Below are positions 41,607 to 51,899 of a stretch of 64,000 nucleotides of DNA, one piece after another (the stretch's first letter is position 1; each line of letters starts with the position of its first letter). The notes beneath the pieces were generated by a model, which made no database searches, was not told where the DNA came from, and was given only the letters and a program-made list of their open reading frames with translations. A program made the translations under genes and the position numbers. Origin of the DNA: Erwinia_E haradaeae_I (lineage in GTDB: Bacteria > Pseudomonadota > Gammaproteobacteria > Enterobacterales > Enterobacteriaceae); NCBI RefSeq assembly GCF_900698925.1, contig NZ_LR217713.1:744001-808000 (forward strand), in the 5' to 3' direction.

Positions 41607-42212
41607 ACGCTCTCCTTTAATAAAACTCATCAAAATACGATCATTCTCGTAGATATACTGTTAAAATATAATGCTAATTAAAATGTTTTACCAGAAGTAA
41701 AACCAATTTTAATTGTACCTAAATAAAAATTTTTATTATAATTACAGCCAACTAAATAGAGAAAATTACTCGCTCTAATTATATAGACATACAATAAATT
41801 TACTAATCGTAGTTAGACTTTGATTAGTCAAAACCTAATAGAGAACTCAATATCGCATCTCTCTCTAAATTATATTAAAGAAACAATAATAATGTATAGA
41901 TAACATAGAACTAAACTTTCTTCATTCTATCTAGCAACATTTTCACCATTCTTATCATGTGATTTATTTTAATAATATACATTATAATTATAAAATTTTA
42001 AAAAACAAAAATTTAATAAAACCTATTTACAATACAGATAATCAGAATACAATAATTAATTAATTCATCTAATTATATTTCCGATGCTGAAAATATATGG
42101 CTAAAAATTATGCATTGATTAAAAAATAAATATATAAGTTTATAACTATAAAATCACTAAATCCTAACGATTATCTTCAGTCTTTCCTATCCCTATAGCA
42201 AGGAAATCAATT

Positions 42213-42261
42213 TTATAAACATAATTGTTATAAACATAATTAAATTGTTATAAACATAATT
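42213..42261. repeat. Three copies of a 14-bp repeat
   Basis: ttataaacataatt occurs perfectly at 42213-42226, 42228-42241 and 42248-42261, separated by 1 and 6 nt. Confidence 0.85.
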
Positions 42262-42447
42262 AAACAATAACAGAATAAAAAATTTGAAAATTAATACTGA
42301 GGGATTTAGTCACTTATTTAAAATAAACCAAATATCATTCTTGATGAAGTCTCTTTATCCCTAATAAATCTCATAAAATATTAAATACTCATTACTTTTC
42401 CTGAATCAAGCTATTAAACACAATTAAACTCTAAGTTTTTACTTCAG

Positions 42448-42493
42448 TATAATTAGAGAAAGTAAAATAGTATAATTAGAGAAAGTAAAATAA
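42448..42493. repeat. Perfect 23-bp tandem duplication
   Basis: A 23-bp unit beginning agtataattagagaaag occurs twice with no gap (42448-42470 and 42471-42493). The two copies are identical, implying a recent duplication. Confidence 0.9.
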
Positions 42494-43113
42494 ATATAAA
42501 TCACCAATCACCTGCAGGAAAAATACTCTAATAAAATGTATTTTTTAGTTTTTTAACTAAAATATTGTCTTCTAATATACAAGATATTTGTTCTTAATAA
42601 AAAAAGTTAACAATGTTTTCTGAAGTAGCAATATTAATTAACAACAAAATTAACCATTGTCACTTATAATATTTTAAAGGATTAAAAATAATATAATAAC
42701 CATAATTATGAATAACATTACGTAAATGCATCAATAAAAAAAGTACAATATACATAATTATCTCTTGAGTATAATGATAAATACAGTATTACAGACATTA
42801 ACATTCTAATATCATTGTTCTTCTGGTTCATCGACTGTACGGACATATCTTAGTCTAAAATAATATACAGTATAGCACTGATTTACTTAATTATCATTAC
42901 GTTAATCAGATCTCATCAAACACGCCTTCTTTTCTTTCAGAAAACACTACCAATAATATTAATATCTTCTGAATCAATAAGATTTTTTATTATGTTAATA
43001 TAAAAATATTATCCTAAAAGGATAAATTAATATAATATATTAAAAATTAATTTTAGAATGTCAAAAAGTTATCATGAATTAATATGTATTATATACACTT
43101 CTGAGGTTCTCAC

Positions 43114-44550
43114 GTGCTTCCTGTAATGACACTCATCGGACGCCCTAATGTTGGAAAATCTACTCTTTTTAATCGTTTGACACGCACACGAAATGCGTTA
43201 GTATCTGATTTTCCTGGGCTTACTCAAGATCGACAATATGGTCGTACAAATATCGAGGGGTATGAATTTATTTGTATTGATACCGGTGGTGCACATAACA
43301 AACAAAAAAAAGGTTTAGAGAAACTAATCAAAGAACAAAGACGTATAGCTATTAATGAATCTAATATCATATTATTTCTAGTTGACGCTCGTGCTGGACT
43401 AATGCCTGATGACATTTACATTGCTCAAGAATTACTACGCAAACATAAACCTACTATCGTAATTGCTAATAAAATAGTTGGTCTCAATATACATTCTGTA
43501 TTAGCAGAATTTTGGTCACTGGGTTTAGGAAAAGTGTATCCAATTGATGCATCTCATAATCTTGGTATTTCTGATTTATTAAAAATAATTCTCTTGCTAT
43601 GGACAAAAAATTTAGACCTGAAAACACATAATAAATACATCGAAAAAGAGCAAGAATTTAATAATCCAATACATCCTACTCAAGAACCTCAAATATACAA
43701 TCAAGAAAAAACGATAAAAAGCGATAAAAAGTATTTATACCCATCCTCTTCTCCTATTAAAGTGGCAATAATTGGTCGACCTAATGTTGGAAAATCCACT
43801 CTTACAAATTGTCTTCTTAACGAAGAGCGAGTAATAGTCTTTGATCTGCCTGGGACTACACGCGATAGTATATACATACCCATGCAACGTCATTCCCGTA
43901 GATATATCTTAATTGATACCGCTGGATTACGTAAACGTAATAATATACAAAATATTGTCGAAAAATATTCTATAATTAAAACAATCAAAGCAATTGAAGA
44001 TGCTAATGTCGCCATATTAGTGATTGATGCTTATCAAGGTGTATCTGATCAAGATTTATCACTTCTCAGTTTAATTCTCCATAATGGACGCTCGTTAATC
44101 TTAGTTGTTAACAAATGGGATACTATATCCAAAACACGCTGTAACGAAGTCAAGATACTAATTCAATCTCGCATAAAATTTCTTGATTTCGCCCGAATTC
44201 ATTTTATTTCTGCTATAAACCAAAAAGGTATAAATAATTTATTTCTATCCATTAATGAAGCTTATGACTGCTCTATACGCCCACTGAAATCATCTGTCTT
44301 GACGAAAATTATCAATATGGCTATAGCTAAACACCCTCCACCACGCATCCGTAATCGACGAATTAAACTAAAATATGCCCATGCCGGAGGATATAATCCA
44401 CCGATTATAGTAATCCACGGAAATATGACGAAATTTCTACCAGATTCTTATAAGAAATATCTTATAAACTATTTTCATCAAGCATTACATATCATAGGAG
44501 CTCCAATTCAAATCCAGCTCAAAGACAGTAGAAACCCATATATATCCTAA
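43114..44550 (+). CDS. der: Double-domain ribosome-assembly GTPase Der (EngA)
   Basis: Essential 50S maturation factor with two tandem GTPase domains and a KH-like C-terminal domain. It has 478 residues (E. coli 490). Domain 1 has GRPNVGKS (9-16) and DTGG near 55, but its G4 motif reads NKIV (119-122) where E. coli has NKTD. Domain 2 is complete: GRPNVGKS (220-227), DTAG and NKWD (333-336). The KH-like domain includes KLKYAHAGGYNPPIIVIHGN. The protein stops at about NPYIS and lacks the basic tail of E. coli Der. GTG 43114 has GAGG 7 nt upstream. It is monocistronic. Confidence 0.97.
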   Translation: MLPVMTLIGRPNVGKSTLFNRLTRTRNALVSDFPGLTQDRQYGRTNIEGYEFICIDTGGAHNKQKKGLEKLIKEQRRIAINESNIILFLVDARAGLMPDDIYIAQELLRKHKPTIVIANKIVGLNIHSVLAEFWSLGLGKVYPIDASHNLGISDLLKIILLLWTKNLDLKTHNKYIEKEQEFNNPIHPTQEPQIYNQEKTIKSDKKYLYPSSSPIKVAIIGRPNVGKSTLTNCLLNEERVIVFDLPGTTRDSIYIPMQRHSRRYILIDTAGLRKRNNIQNIVEKYSIIKTIKAIEDANVAILVIDAYQGVSDQDLSLLSLILHNGRSLILVVNKWDTISKTRCNEVKILIQSRIKFLDFARIHFISAINQKGINNLFLSINEAYDCSIRPLKSSVLTKIINMAIAKHPPPRIRNRRIKLKYAHAGGYNPPIIVIHGNMTKFLPDSYKKYLINYFHQALHIIGAPIQIQLKDSRNPYIS

Positions 44551-45493
44551 CCTAACTTACTAAAATTAAAAAAATAAAATACATAATGAATACAAAATAA
44601 TGATATTAACAATAATTAACATAACTAAATATAAATATAACTATCTAGAACACTCCTTAGTCATACATCTATCTTGCATCAAGATACACATAATCAAAAA
44701 ATTCATGACTCATAATCTTTAATACAAAACAAGTAATAATTAAATTGAATAAATTACAAGATTATGTAGAATATAACATTCTCATTTCTAATAAAAAATA
44801 TAATTTTAAAAAATATAAAATATATTACGGGATATAATATTTAACTCTGTTTTAATAAATTGAAAATATCAGGATTACTCATAACAATAACACTGAAGGA
44901 AAAAATTTTTAATTTTATCGCTTTTCTCCATATTATATTATGACTAAATAACTTAGCAGATTATAGAACCACGTATCATCTATACATCAATATTCATTAA
45001 GTAAATTATCTGTTTATTGACTGTACTTTACTTGATAAAAAACAAGATTATAACCTAATTAATATAATTATTTAGAAATAACAAGAACTTAATAATCTAT
45101 AAGATACATAGATAAAATATTGATATACAAAGAGTCTTACAAATTATCTATTCAATATATTATTAATCAAGATAGATAAAGGAGTATAATCCTATAGAAA
45201 TTATAACTTTTATCTGATACTACTTGATGATACATCATAAATATGATGTTGTTATACAGATAAAAAAATAATATGAGCTATAGTTAATATGATAAATATA
45301 AAAAATAATTAGGATCTATTATAAATAGCTATAATGTATCGAATAATATACTAAATATAATTCCTTAATTATTTTTTTTCGAAGAAAATAATATATCACT
45401 GTAATACTAGAAAGTAAAATAACAGGCAGTATTTCTAGTTATAATCAATGTAAAGCTAAAAGATATGAGTTAACACAGGATGCCATTATAGTA
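44551..45493. other. Gene-free stretch between der and ygfZ
   Basis: 943 nt of AT-rich DNA in which I see no gene, RNA or notable hairpin. Confidence 0.55.
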
Positions 45494-46471
45494 ATGAAAA
45501 ATTACCATCCTAGTAAATCACTAGAATCTACTTATCTTCCTCTTGTACTTATATCACTAGATGAATGGAATATGGTCTATATTAATGGACCTAATCATAT
45601 TAATTTTTTACAAAGCCAGCTGACAATTAATGTAAAAACCCTCCTCCCTCACCAGCATCTTATAGCTGCTCACTGTAACCCAAAAGGGAAAATTTGGAGC
45701 ACCATACGTCTATTTCATCATGGCAATGGATTAGCCTATATCACACGACGAAATATAATTGAAACACAATCACATATCTTAAAAAGATATGCAGTATTTT
45801 CTAAAACGAACGTCATTATCAATAAAAATTATGTATTACTGGGTATAGCTGGTTATCAAGCTCGATCTATATTAGAAACCATCTTTAAACCTCTGCCTGA
45901 TTCTATATCACCAGTTATTCAATCAGACAATAACGTGTTACTATGGTTTGGAGAGCCTTCTGAACGTTTTTTACTAATAACTACCAAAGAACAGGCATTG
46001 GTTATCCGTAAAATATTAATGGTGAAAGAAGAACTATATGATAGCCACCAGTGGCTAGCGCTAGAGATAGCAGCAGGCCTACCAGTTATTGATAACAATA
46101 CTAGCGGTCAGTTTCTTCCACAAGAAGCTAATTTACAAGAATTAAAAGCTATCAGCTTTAATAAAGGATGCTACATAGGGCAAGAAATAATCGCGCAAAC
46201 TCAATTTCGTAATTCTACTAAACAATCATTATATTGGTTAACTGGAATAACAGAAAGTATTCCGGAAGCCGGAGACGCATTAGCGATGAAAATTGGCAAT
46301 GACTGGCGTCGTACTGGAACGATACTTGCCGCATGTCAAGTTGGGAACTCTACTACGTGGATTCAAGCTATTTTAAGAAAAAATATCAAAGAAAATACTT
46401 CTTTACGCTTACTAAGCGATCACAAAGGAAAACTAATAATTCAACGTTTACCATATAAACTATTAATATAA
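45494..46471 (+). CDS. ygfZ: Folate-dependent tRNA/Fe-S protein YgfZ
   Basis: Member of the GcvT-like family. In E. coli it supports Fe-S enzymes such as the tRNA methylthiotransferase MiaB and binds folate. It has 325 residues (E. coli 326). The signature KGCYIGQE is at 224-231, with its conserved Cys at 226. Also present are LQSQLTINVKTLLP near 40, AAHCNPKGKIWSTIRLF near 60 and WLALEIAAGLPVID near 180. AGGA lies 13 nt upstream of ATG 45494, a loose spacing. Its usual neighbours ygfX and sdhE are absent. Confidence 0.95.
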   Translation: MKNYHPSKSLESTYLPLVLISLDEWNMVYINGPNHINFLQSQLTINVKTLLPHQHLIAAHCNPKGKIWSTIRLFHHGNGLAYITRRNIIETQSHILKRYAVFSKTNVIINKNYVLLGIAGYQARSILETIFKPLPDSISPVIQSDNNVLLWFGEPSERFLLITTKEQALVIRKILMVKEELYDSHQWLALEIAAGLPVIDNNTSGQFLPQEANLQELKAISFNKGCYIGQEIIAQTQFRNSTKQSLYWLTGITESIPEAGDALAMKIGNDWRRTGTILAACQVGNSTTWIQAILRKNIKENTSLRLLSDHKGKLIIQRLPYKLLI

Positions 46472-47018
46472 AAATATGATTTTATGATAATAAAATGAAG
46501 TCAAAACAATATCCAATACATTAAGAGATTAAGAAATACGCGATTATAATAGCCTATCGATAAATTTGTCTGGAATATTAAATTCCAGGTCAACTACAAT
46601 GATTAGAAATATTATCGTGTTAATATCTTTCAAAGAAAGAACTTAAATAGCCACTGAAATAATCACTAAATTATCATGTTATCTGAAGACCAATCAATCT
46701 TACTTCATTAATTTTAATATCATTAATAAAACTATGCTTATTTATTATCAATAAGAATGAATTTTTAAATAATATAAAACTATTATTCTTGTTCTTAGTG
46801 GAAACCTACCCCCCTATCTCTAAATATCGCTACGTCAGTTAAAGTGTGATTTATAAATACTTAATTACGAAAAAATAAAATAAATAACATTTAAAACAAT
46901 ATAAGACATGATCTTTTATACAGCCAACACCCATATGCTCTTTGTTTATTTCAGAATAAATTTCTAGATATAAAAAATTGCTATATTAATAGATTACTTT
47001 AATCTAGTTAAAAGAACA
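46472..47018. other. Gap between convergent ygfZ and cmoB
   Basis: No gene. CTGGAAT and ATTCCAG (46570-46588) form a perfect 7-bp hairpin with a 5-nt loop about 100 nt past ygfZ, without a U-run. A GC-richer patch around 46800-46850 contains a run of six Cs and may be gene debris. Confidence 0.45.
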
Positions 47019-48002
47019 TTATAAACTAATATGTTTAATATTTTTTTTTGCAATCAATATGACTCGGCGGGGAGATGGATATCCCTCAATGGTTCTGTCT
47101 GAGTTCTCTGGATCTAGAAAACTAGATAAAGAATGATTATGCGCCCAATTAGTATAGCGTTGTTCATAAACACTGAGAACAGAAGTATTGACAATCTCTA
47201 CATCCTTAAAGCCGCATCGCTCCACCCATCGTTTCAATGCTCCACTGGATGGAATAAAATAAACATTATTCATATGAACATATCGCTCTTTGGGAGTAAG
47301 TACTCTCTGATCATCACCCTCTACTACTAAAGTTTCTAAAACCAACTCACCACCATCAACCAGCTGGTTTTTTAGTTGAATCAGATGATCTAAAGGTGAT
47401 CTACGATGATAAAGAACGCCCATAGAAAATACTGTGTCAAATACCTTCATAACAGGTAAATTTTCTATAGAAATAGGTAGAAGGTGAACGCGCTGATCCC
47501 CACCCAACAACTTACGAACCGCTTCAAACTGACATAAAAACAATGGAATAGGGTCAATACCTACTACTAAACGTGCACCGGCTCCCAACATCCTCCACAT
47601 ATGATAACCGCTACCACACCCTACATCAAGAACAATGCGACCAGATAAAGAAGAGATATATGGAAACAACCTATCCCATTTCCAATCCGAGCGCCATTCA
47701 GAGTCAATGTAGACACCATACAACGAAAAAGGCCCCTTACGCCATGGCATCAACTGACGTAATAAGTTCTCAATACCCACTCGATGACGACAAGTAATCA
47801 GAGTACTATCGGCGCTCACACCGTCTACTAAATCTAATGATTCTGGAATAAGAAGCGGAAGTGTTTGCACAGCATTCTCCCAGACTTTAAAATTCTTATG
47901 TTTAAATTGGCCCCGCCAAGTAGATAAAATAATTGATAAAGTTTCTAACCAGTGTGAAAGGTGATTAATAGCTAGAAAGTTATAAAATCCACTAAAATCC
48001 AT
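47019..48002 (-). CDS. cmoB: tRNA U34 carboxymethyltransferase CmoB
   Basis: Uses carboxy-SAM made by CmoA to turn 5-hydroxyuridine at wobble position 34 into cmo5U, widening codon reading for several tRNAs. It has 327 residues (E. coli 323). MPWRKGPFSLYGVYIDSEWRSDWKWDRL (near 90-118) is nearly invariant. The SAM pocket LDVGCGSGYHMWRM is near 130, then GIDPIPLFLCQFEAVRKLLG and FSMGVLYHRRSPLDHL. Its ATG overlaps the cmoA stop by one base (TGATG), so the two are translationally coupled. Retention of both enzymes suggests a reduced tRNA set that relies on modified wobble bases. Confidence 0.97.
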   Translation of the reverse strand: MDFSGFYNFLAINHLSHWLETLSIILSTWRGQFKHKNFKVWENAVQTLPLLIPESLDLVDGVSADSTLITCRHRVGIENLLRQLMPWRKGPFSLYGVYIDSEWRSDWKWDRLFPYISSLSGRIVLDVGCGSGYHMWRMLGAGARLVVGIDPIPLFLCQFEAVRKLLGGDQRVHLLPISIENLPVMKVFDTVFSMGVLYHRRSPLDHLIQLKNQLVDGGELVLETLVVEGDDQRVLTPKERYVHMNNVYFIPSSGALKRWVERCGFKDVEIVNTSVLSVYEQRYTNWAHNHSLSSFLDPENSDRTIEGYPSPRRVILIAKKNIKHISL

Positions 48003-48742
48003 CAGTTAAGATTTCTCTTAAATGCTAATAAAGACGCAAAGTTAATAGACTGAAACCATAACTGAGAAGTATGAAAACCCGCTTTCTCTAACCTTTTTTT
48101 GTGCGCGTCAAGAGTTTCAGTTATCATAACTGAATTGAGCATTTTGTTTTTTTGTTGAATTTCTAATGCACTATAACCATTATCTCTTTTAAAATCATAA
48201 TGTATCTTCAACAATAAACTTTCAATATCTTGATCACTGAAACTAAGCTTTTCCGACAAAACCAAAACACCTTTTGAATTCATCCCATTCCATATAGAAT
48301 CTAATAACTTCTGGCGTTTATCTATAGGAATAAACTGTAAAGTAAAGTTTAATAAAACTAAGGAAGCATTATGAATTGGTACCTGGCAAGCATCCATAGT
48401 AAGAACTTCAACGGGAGTGTTAAAGTTAAAACTATTGATATAATGACGACAACGATTAGTCATAGCTGAAGAATTATCCACCGCAATCATTTTACAACCT
48501 ATTACTTTAATATTTTTCTGCACAGAGACAATAGCAGCACCAAGAGCGCAACCAAGGTCATAGATTGACGAATGACTTTGAACACAATGCCTGGATAATA
48601 GTCCAATCATAGATATTAAATCAGAATAACCAGGAACAGAGCGCCGTATCATGTCCGGAAATACTTCTGCAACCTCTTCGTCAAATTTCCAATTGCCAAG
48701 TTTTTTTCTCGGCAATAAGAATAAAGTATCACGATTAAACAT
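48002..48742 (-). CDS. cmoA: Carboxy-SAM synthase CmoA
   Basis: Makes carboxy-S-adenosylmethionine from SAM and prephenate, the cofactor used by CmoB. It has 246 residues (E. coli 247). The N-terminus RDTLFLLPRKKLGNWKFDEEVAEVFPDMI matches the family. The SAM loop YDLGCALGAA is near 61-70, and VLNFTLQFIP lies near 122. ATG 48742 has GGAAG 8 nt upstream. It is the first gene of the cmoA-cmoB pair. Needing prephenate implies that the shikimate pathway to chorismate is still active or that the host supplies it. Confidence 0.97.
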   Translation of the reverse strand: MFNRDTLFLLPRKKLGNWKFDEEVAEVFPDMIRRSVPGYSDLISMIGLLSRHCVQSHSSIYDLGCALGAAIVSVQKNIKVIGCKMIAVDNSSAMTNRCRHYINSFNFNTPVEVLTMDACQVPIHNASLVLLNFTLQFIPIDKRQKLLDSIWNGMNSKGVLVLSEKLSFSDQDIESLLLKIHYDFKRDNGYSALEIQQKNKMLNSVMITETLDAHKKRLEKAGFHTSQLWFQSINFASLLAFKRNLN

Positions 48743-49870
48743 AATTCATGCTTCCAACATATAATAAAAGATACTATTTGAGAAGATATTTCTAATCAAG
48801 CATATCATCTTTCATATTAACTAAGAAGATTAAAACATGCAATCTCTCTTGATTATCAGATAGTTAATATAAATCAATTGGAGTTATTATTTTTATCTTA
48901 ATAAATACGATAATTTTACTCGATTCATCTAAAGATGAGTACATATTGTCACTGATATAGGCTGCTATACAGGAACTAACATCAAATACTCATCATAAGT
49001 TATTATAAAAATCTCTCTTAAATTTTCTTCATAAATAACAATCAAAATATTTCATATATTAAAAAAATAACCTACTGAATACTCAATGAATCATATTAAT
49101 AGAAACAGATAATAATTAAAGCAATCCAGCTATAAAGAACCCTAGTCTAGATAAAAAAATAACATCTAATAAACTCTGTCTGATCAAAAATAATATAATG
49201 TAAGATTTTACATTGGTTATGATATAGAATTTAAAAGATAAATACACCATTATACAGTTTAACCTAAATCACATAGATCACACTTCAATTATTACAATAA
49301 AAAATAATAGTTCTAGTCATAAAATGATAGTAAATAGACAATTACCCCTTCTTATTTCCATTAAATTAGAAAAATATACAATATAAGATTAATGTAAATC
49401 GATTAAAATAAAGATAATATAATTATATAGATCTATAAAAACTCATACTGATGATCTGAAATCTATAATAGAATAAATAGAAACCATTCTCTTTATAAAA
49501 CATAATCTAACTTTTTGAAGTTTCTCTAACAATATTTAACTCTTAAAAACTAGAAATAATCAAATCAACGTATTTTAATTAATAAGAAAATATTAAACAT
49601 GGTTATATTTAAATCTTTACCTGGCCTATCACAAAACAATCATTAGAGATTACAGATATGTTACTATATTTTCAGTCTAAAATATTATATAAATAATTTT
49701 ATTATTATAAAAGTTAAAATAATTTTTTAAAAAATTAATATATAACACGATCCATCATATTGTAGATAACATGATCCTGTTCTATTTTTTTATAGAGCAA
49801 ATATCATTCCATATGAAGTTATTTGTGTGTTTTACATGAGATAAAACACTAAGTTATTACTGATACTAAA
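48743..49870. other. Gene-free stretch between cmoA and gloB
   Basis: No gene. TACTGAT/ATCAGTA (49858-49876) forms a 7-bp hairpin overlapping the gloB stop. mltD, next to gloB in E. coli, is not readable here. Confidence 0.5.
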
Positions 49871-50632
49871 TCAGTATATAAAAAGATCTTTTTTCTTACG
49901 TAATGCCGAAAACACCTCCCATTCAATAAAATTCACTACATCCATATTAAGCAATCTGTGTATATTAATATCTTGAGTTCTTAGAAAAATATTAATCTTA
50001 CGTTCACTCTCCAACCTAGTAGGCAATGTAACACGATTTTTTTCTCGTAAGATTTTAACTTGCAAATAATATTTTTTTATAACAAGATCTGTTGGATAAA
50101 AAGCACAGGCAAATATTAAATTTGATAAAGTATATTCATGCGCGCTACATATTAAAGTACTATCAGGCAAACGATTAATCTTCTGTAATGACTGAAACAT
50201 TTGTTGTGGTGTACCTTCAAAAACTCTACCACATCCTGCAGAAAAAAGTGTATCTCCACAGAATAAATAAGGCTCAGAATAATATGAAACATGTCCTAAG
50301 GTATGACCCGGTGTGGACATAACTATAAATTTAAGACCTAAGAGATAAAACTGATCTCCTTCTTCTACGAAAATCTGTACTCCCTTACCTTGTGTTTCTA
50401 ATGGTCCGAAAACCATAAGATTAGGATAAAAAAGTAATATTTTAAAAACTCCATCCGTATGATCGTTATGATGATGAGTTAATAAAATAGCCACTGGAGA
50501 CCAACCATATTGATTTATAATCTGTAATACAGGTTCTGCTTCACCGGGATCAATAATAAGACATTGACCATCGTTAGCACTTAATATCCAAACATAATTA
50601 TCTTTGCGAACTGGGATACTTATTAACTTCAC
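49871..50632 (-). CDS. gloB: Hydroxyacylglutathione hydrolase (glyoxalase II)
   Basis: Zinc metallo-beta-lactamase-fold enzyme that splits S-lactoylglutathione to lactate and glutathione, the second step of methylglyoxal detoxification; it depends on the glutathione whose synthesis begins with gshA here. It has 253 residues (E. coli 251). The metal motif THHHNDH has H53, H55, D57 and H58. TPGHTLGH, FCGDTLFSAGCGRVFEG and CSAHEYTLSN follow. The start is GTG 50632, with GGAG 5 nt upstream and the family-like M-K-L-I-S-I-P after it; the frame is open further upstream but unsupported. gloA is not in the window. Confidence 0.95.
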   Translation of the reverse strand: MKLISIPVRKDNYVWILSANDGQCLIIDPGEAEPVLQIINQYGWSPVAILLTHHHNDHTDGVFKILLFYPNLMVFGPLETQGKGVQIFVEEGDQFYLLGLKFIVMSTPGHTLGHVSYYSEPYLFCGDTLFSAGCGRVFEGTPQQMFQSLQKINRLPDSTLICSAHEYTLSNLIFACAFYPTDLVIKKYYLQVKILREKNRVTLPTRLESERKINIFLRTQDINIHRLLNMDVVNFIEWEVFSALRKKKDLFIY

Positions 50633-51362
50633 ACCCACTCCATTTAAACGTAGTTGCAACAATCAATACTCTAAAAAAATAAAATAATATTTTATTAGTT
50701 ATAATGCTAAAGATATAAATCTTGATGTATTTATAATAAATAAATATAGAAAAATTATTTAAAATAATCAGATCAGTTTCATAACCACAATATGGATTGT
50801 GAAACACAAGATAGTATTTTTATAATCTCTTCTCTAAATACCCCATTTCTAGATAAATCAAGTCAAATATATGTTGATACCATCAGGCGTAGAGTTTAAT
50901 ATATAAAATATAACTCCGTGAATTAATAAGAGATAAGCTATGTATAATTAGTGCAATTTTTTTAACCTTTATTAAACTAAAAATAGAAGATATCACTATT
51001 GATTATTCTATCAAATAAAAAAATAAAATATAACACCCTTAGTCAAGGGTACAACATAATAAAAATATAAAAAAAGAATAAAATAAACTATACAACCAGA
51101 ATAAATCTTGTCAATAAAATCCACAAACAATCTGAAATTCATATTGCAGATATAATCTATCATACTAGTCATCATAATATAGAATACAATGCTCTATACT
51201 TAGTCATTCAGCTAAAATGCCATAATAATCACAAAAATTGATAATAATGGAAGAAATCTTACTTATATAACTTATATATAAGTATTAATTGTAGAAAACT
51301 AGTCATCCATACAATATAAAACACTTATTTTCATCTCTAATACTGCTACATAATACTAAAAG
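50633..51362. other. Gene-free stretch at the yafS position
   Basis: In E. coli yafS lies between gloB and rnhA. The gap here is 730 nt, about the size of yafS, but no methyltransferase motif is readable. A minus-strand terminator candidate at 51020-51050 is listed separately. Confidence 0.5.
51020..51050 (-). terminator. Probable minus-strand terminator downstream of rnhA
   Basis: ACCCTT (51035-51040) and AAGGGT (51045-51050) pair around AGTC. On the minus strand the stem is followed by a long T-rich tract (51033 down to 51017). This is the best textbook shape among the candidates near here, about 310 nt past the rnhA stop. Confidence 0.5.
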
Positions 51363-51830
51363 TTATCTTATAAAACTGTAACCAAGATCATCTAAAGTTG
51401 GATGTTCAGCCGAAAAACGGGCTAGTCTATCACACGATTCATTTTCTACATGACCATTATGCCCTCTTATCCACTGCCAAGTCATGTGGTGACAAGAAAT
51501 TGCTTTATCTAACCGCTTCCAGAGATCAATATTTTTCACTACTTGACGATTTACGGTTCTCCATGAACGTTGTTTCCAAGTAGCCATCCAGCTAGTAATA
51601 CCTTGTTGTACATAGGTACTATCAGTATTTAGTACCACTTCGGACCTATCTCGCAACGATTCCAATGCTACTATTGCAGCCATCATTTCCATACGATTAT
51701 TAGTTGTTAAATAAAAACCCGCGCTAAAGGTTTTTTTATATCCCTCGCTATACATGATTACACCATACCCACCAGGACCAGGATTACCTAAACACGATCC
51801 ATCAGTAAAAACTTCTACCTTTTTACACAT
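51363..51830 (-). CDS. rnhA: Ribonuclease HI
   Basis: Cuts the RNA strand of RNA-DNA hybrids; it removes R-loops and primers. At 155 residues it equals E. coli RNase HI. The four catalytic acids are in register: D10 (FTDGSCLGNPGPGG), E48 (TTNNRMEMM), D70 (LNTDSTYV) and D134. The His of RGHNGH is at 124. AAGGAG lies 10 nt upstream of ATG 51830. It is divergent from dnaQ with a 69-nt gap, as in E. coli, where the two promoters overlap. Confidence 0.98.
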   Translation of the reverse strand: MCKKVEVFTDGSCLGNPGPGGYGVIMYSEGYKKTFSAGFYLTTNNRMEMMAAIVALESLRDRSEVVLNTDSTYVQQGITSWMATWKQRSWRTVNRQVVKNIDLWKRLDKAISCHHMTWQWIRGHNGHVENESCDRLARFSAEHPTLDDLGYSFIR

Positions 51831-51899
51831 ATCTGGTAAACTCCTTAACAGATAAAAACACCATCACAAATACTAAATCCACTAACATGTATAGATTTT

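Larger units (their letters stand above)
41607..43113. other. Gene-free stretch between yciC and der
   Basis: No gene. Two tandem repeats (42213-42261 and 42448-42493) are listed separately. bamB and hisS, upstream of der in E. coli, leave no readable remains. Confidence 0.5.

Noticed and set aside
43040..43113. Possible bamB 3' remnant just before der
   Set aside because: Only a few residues could be matched to the BamB end, well within chance; no longer block was found upstream.
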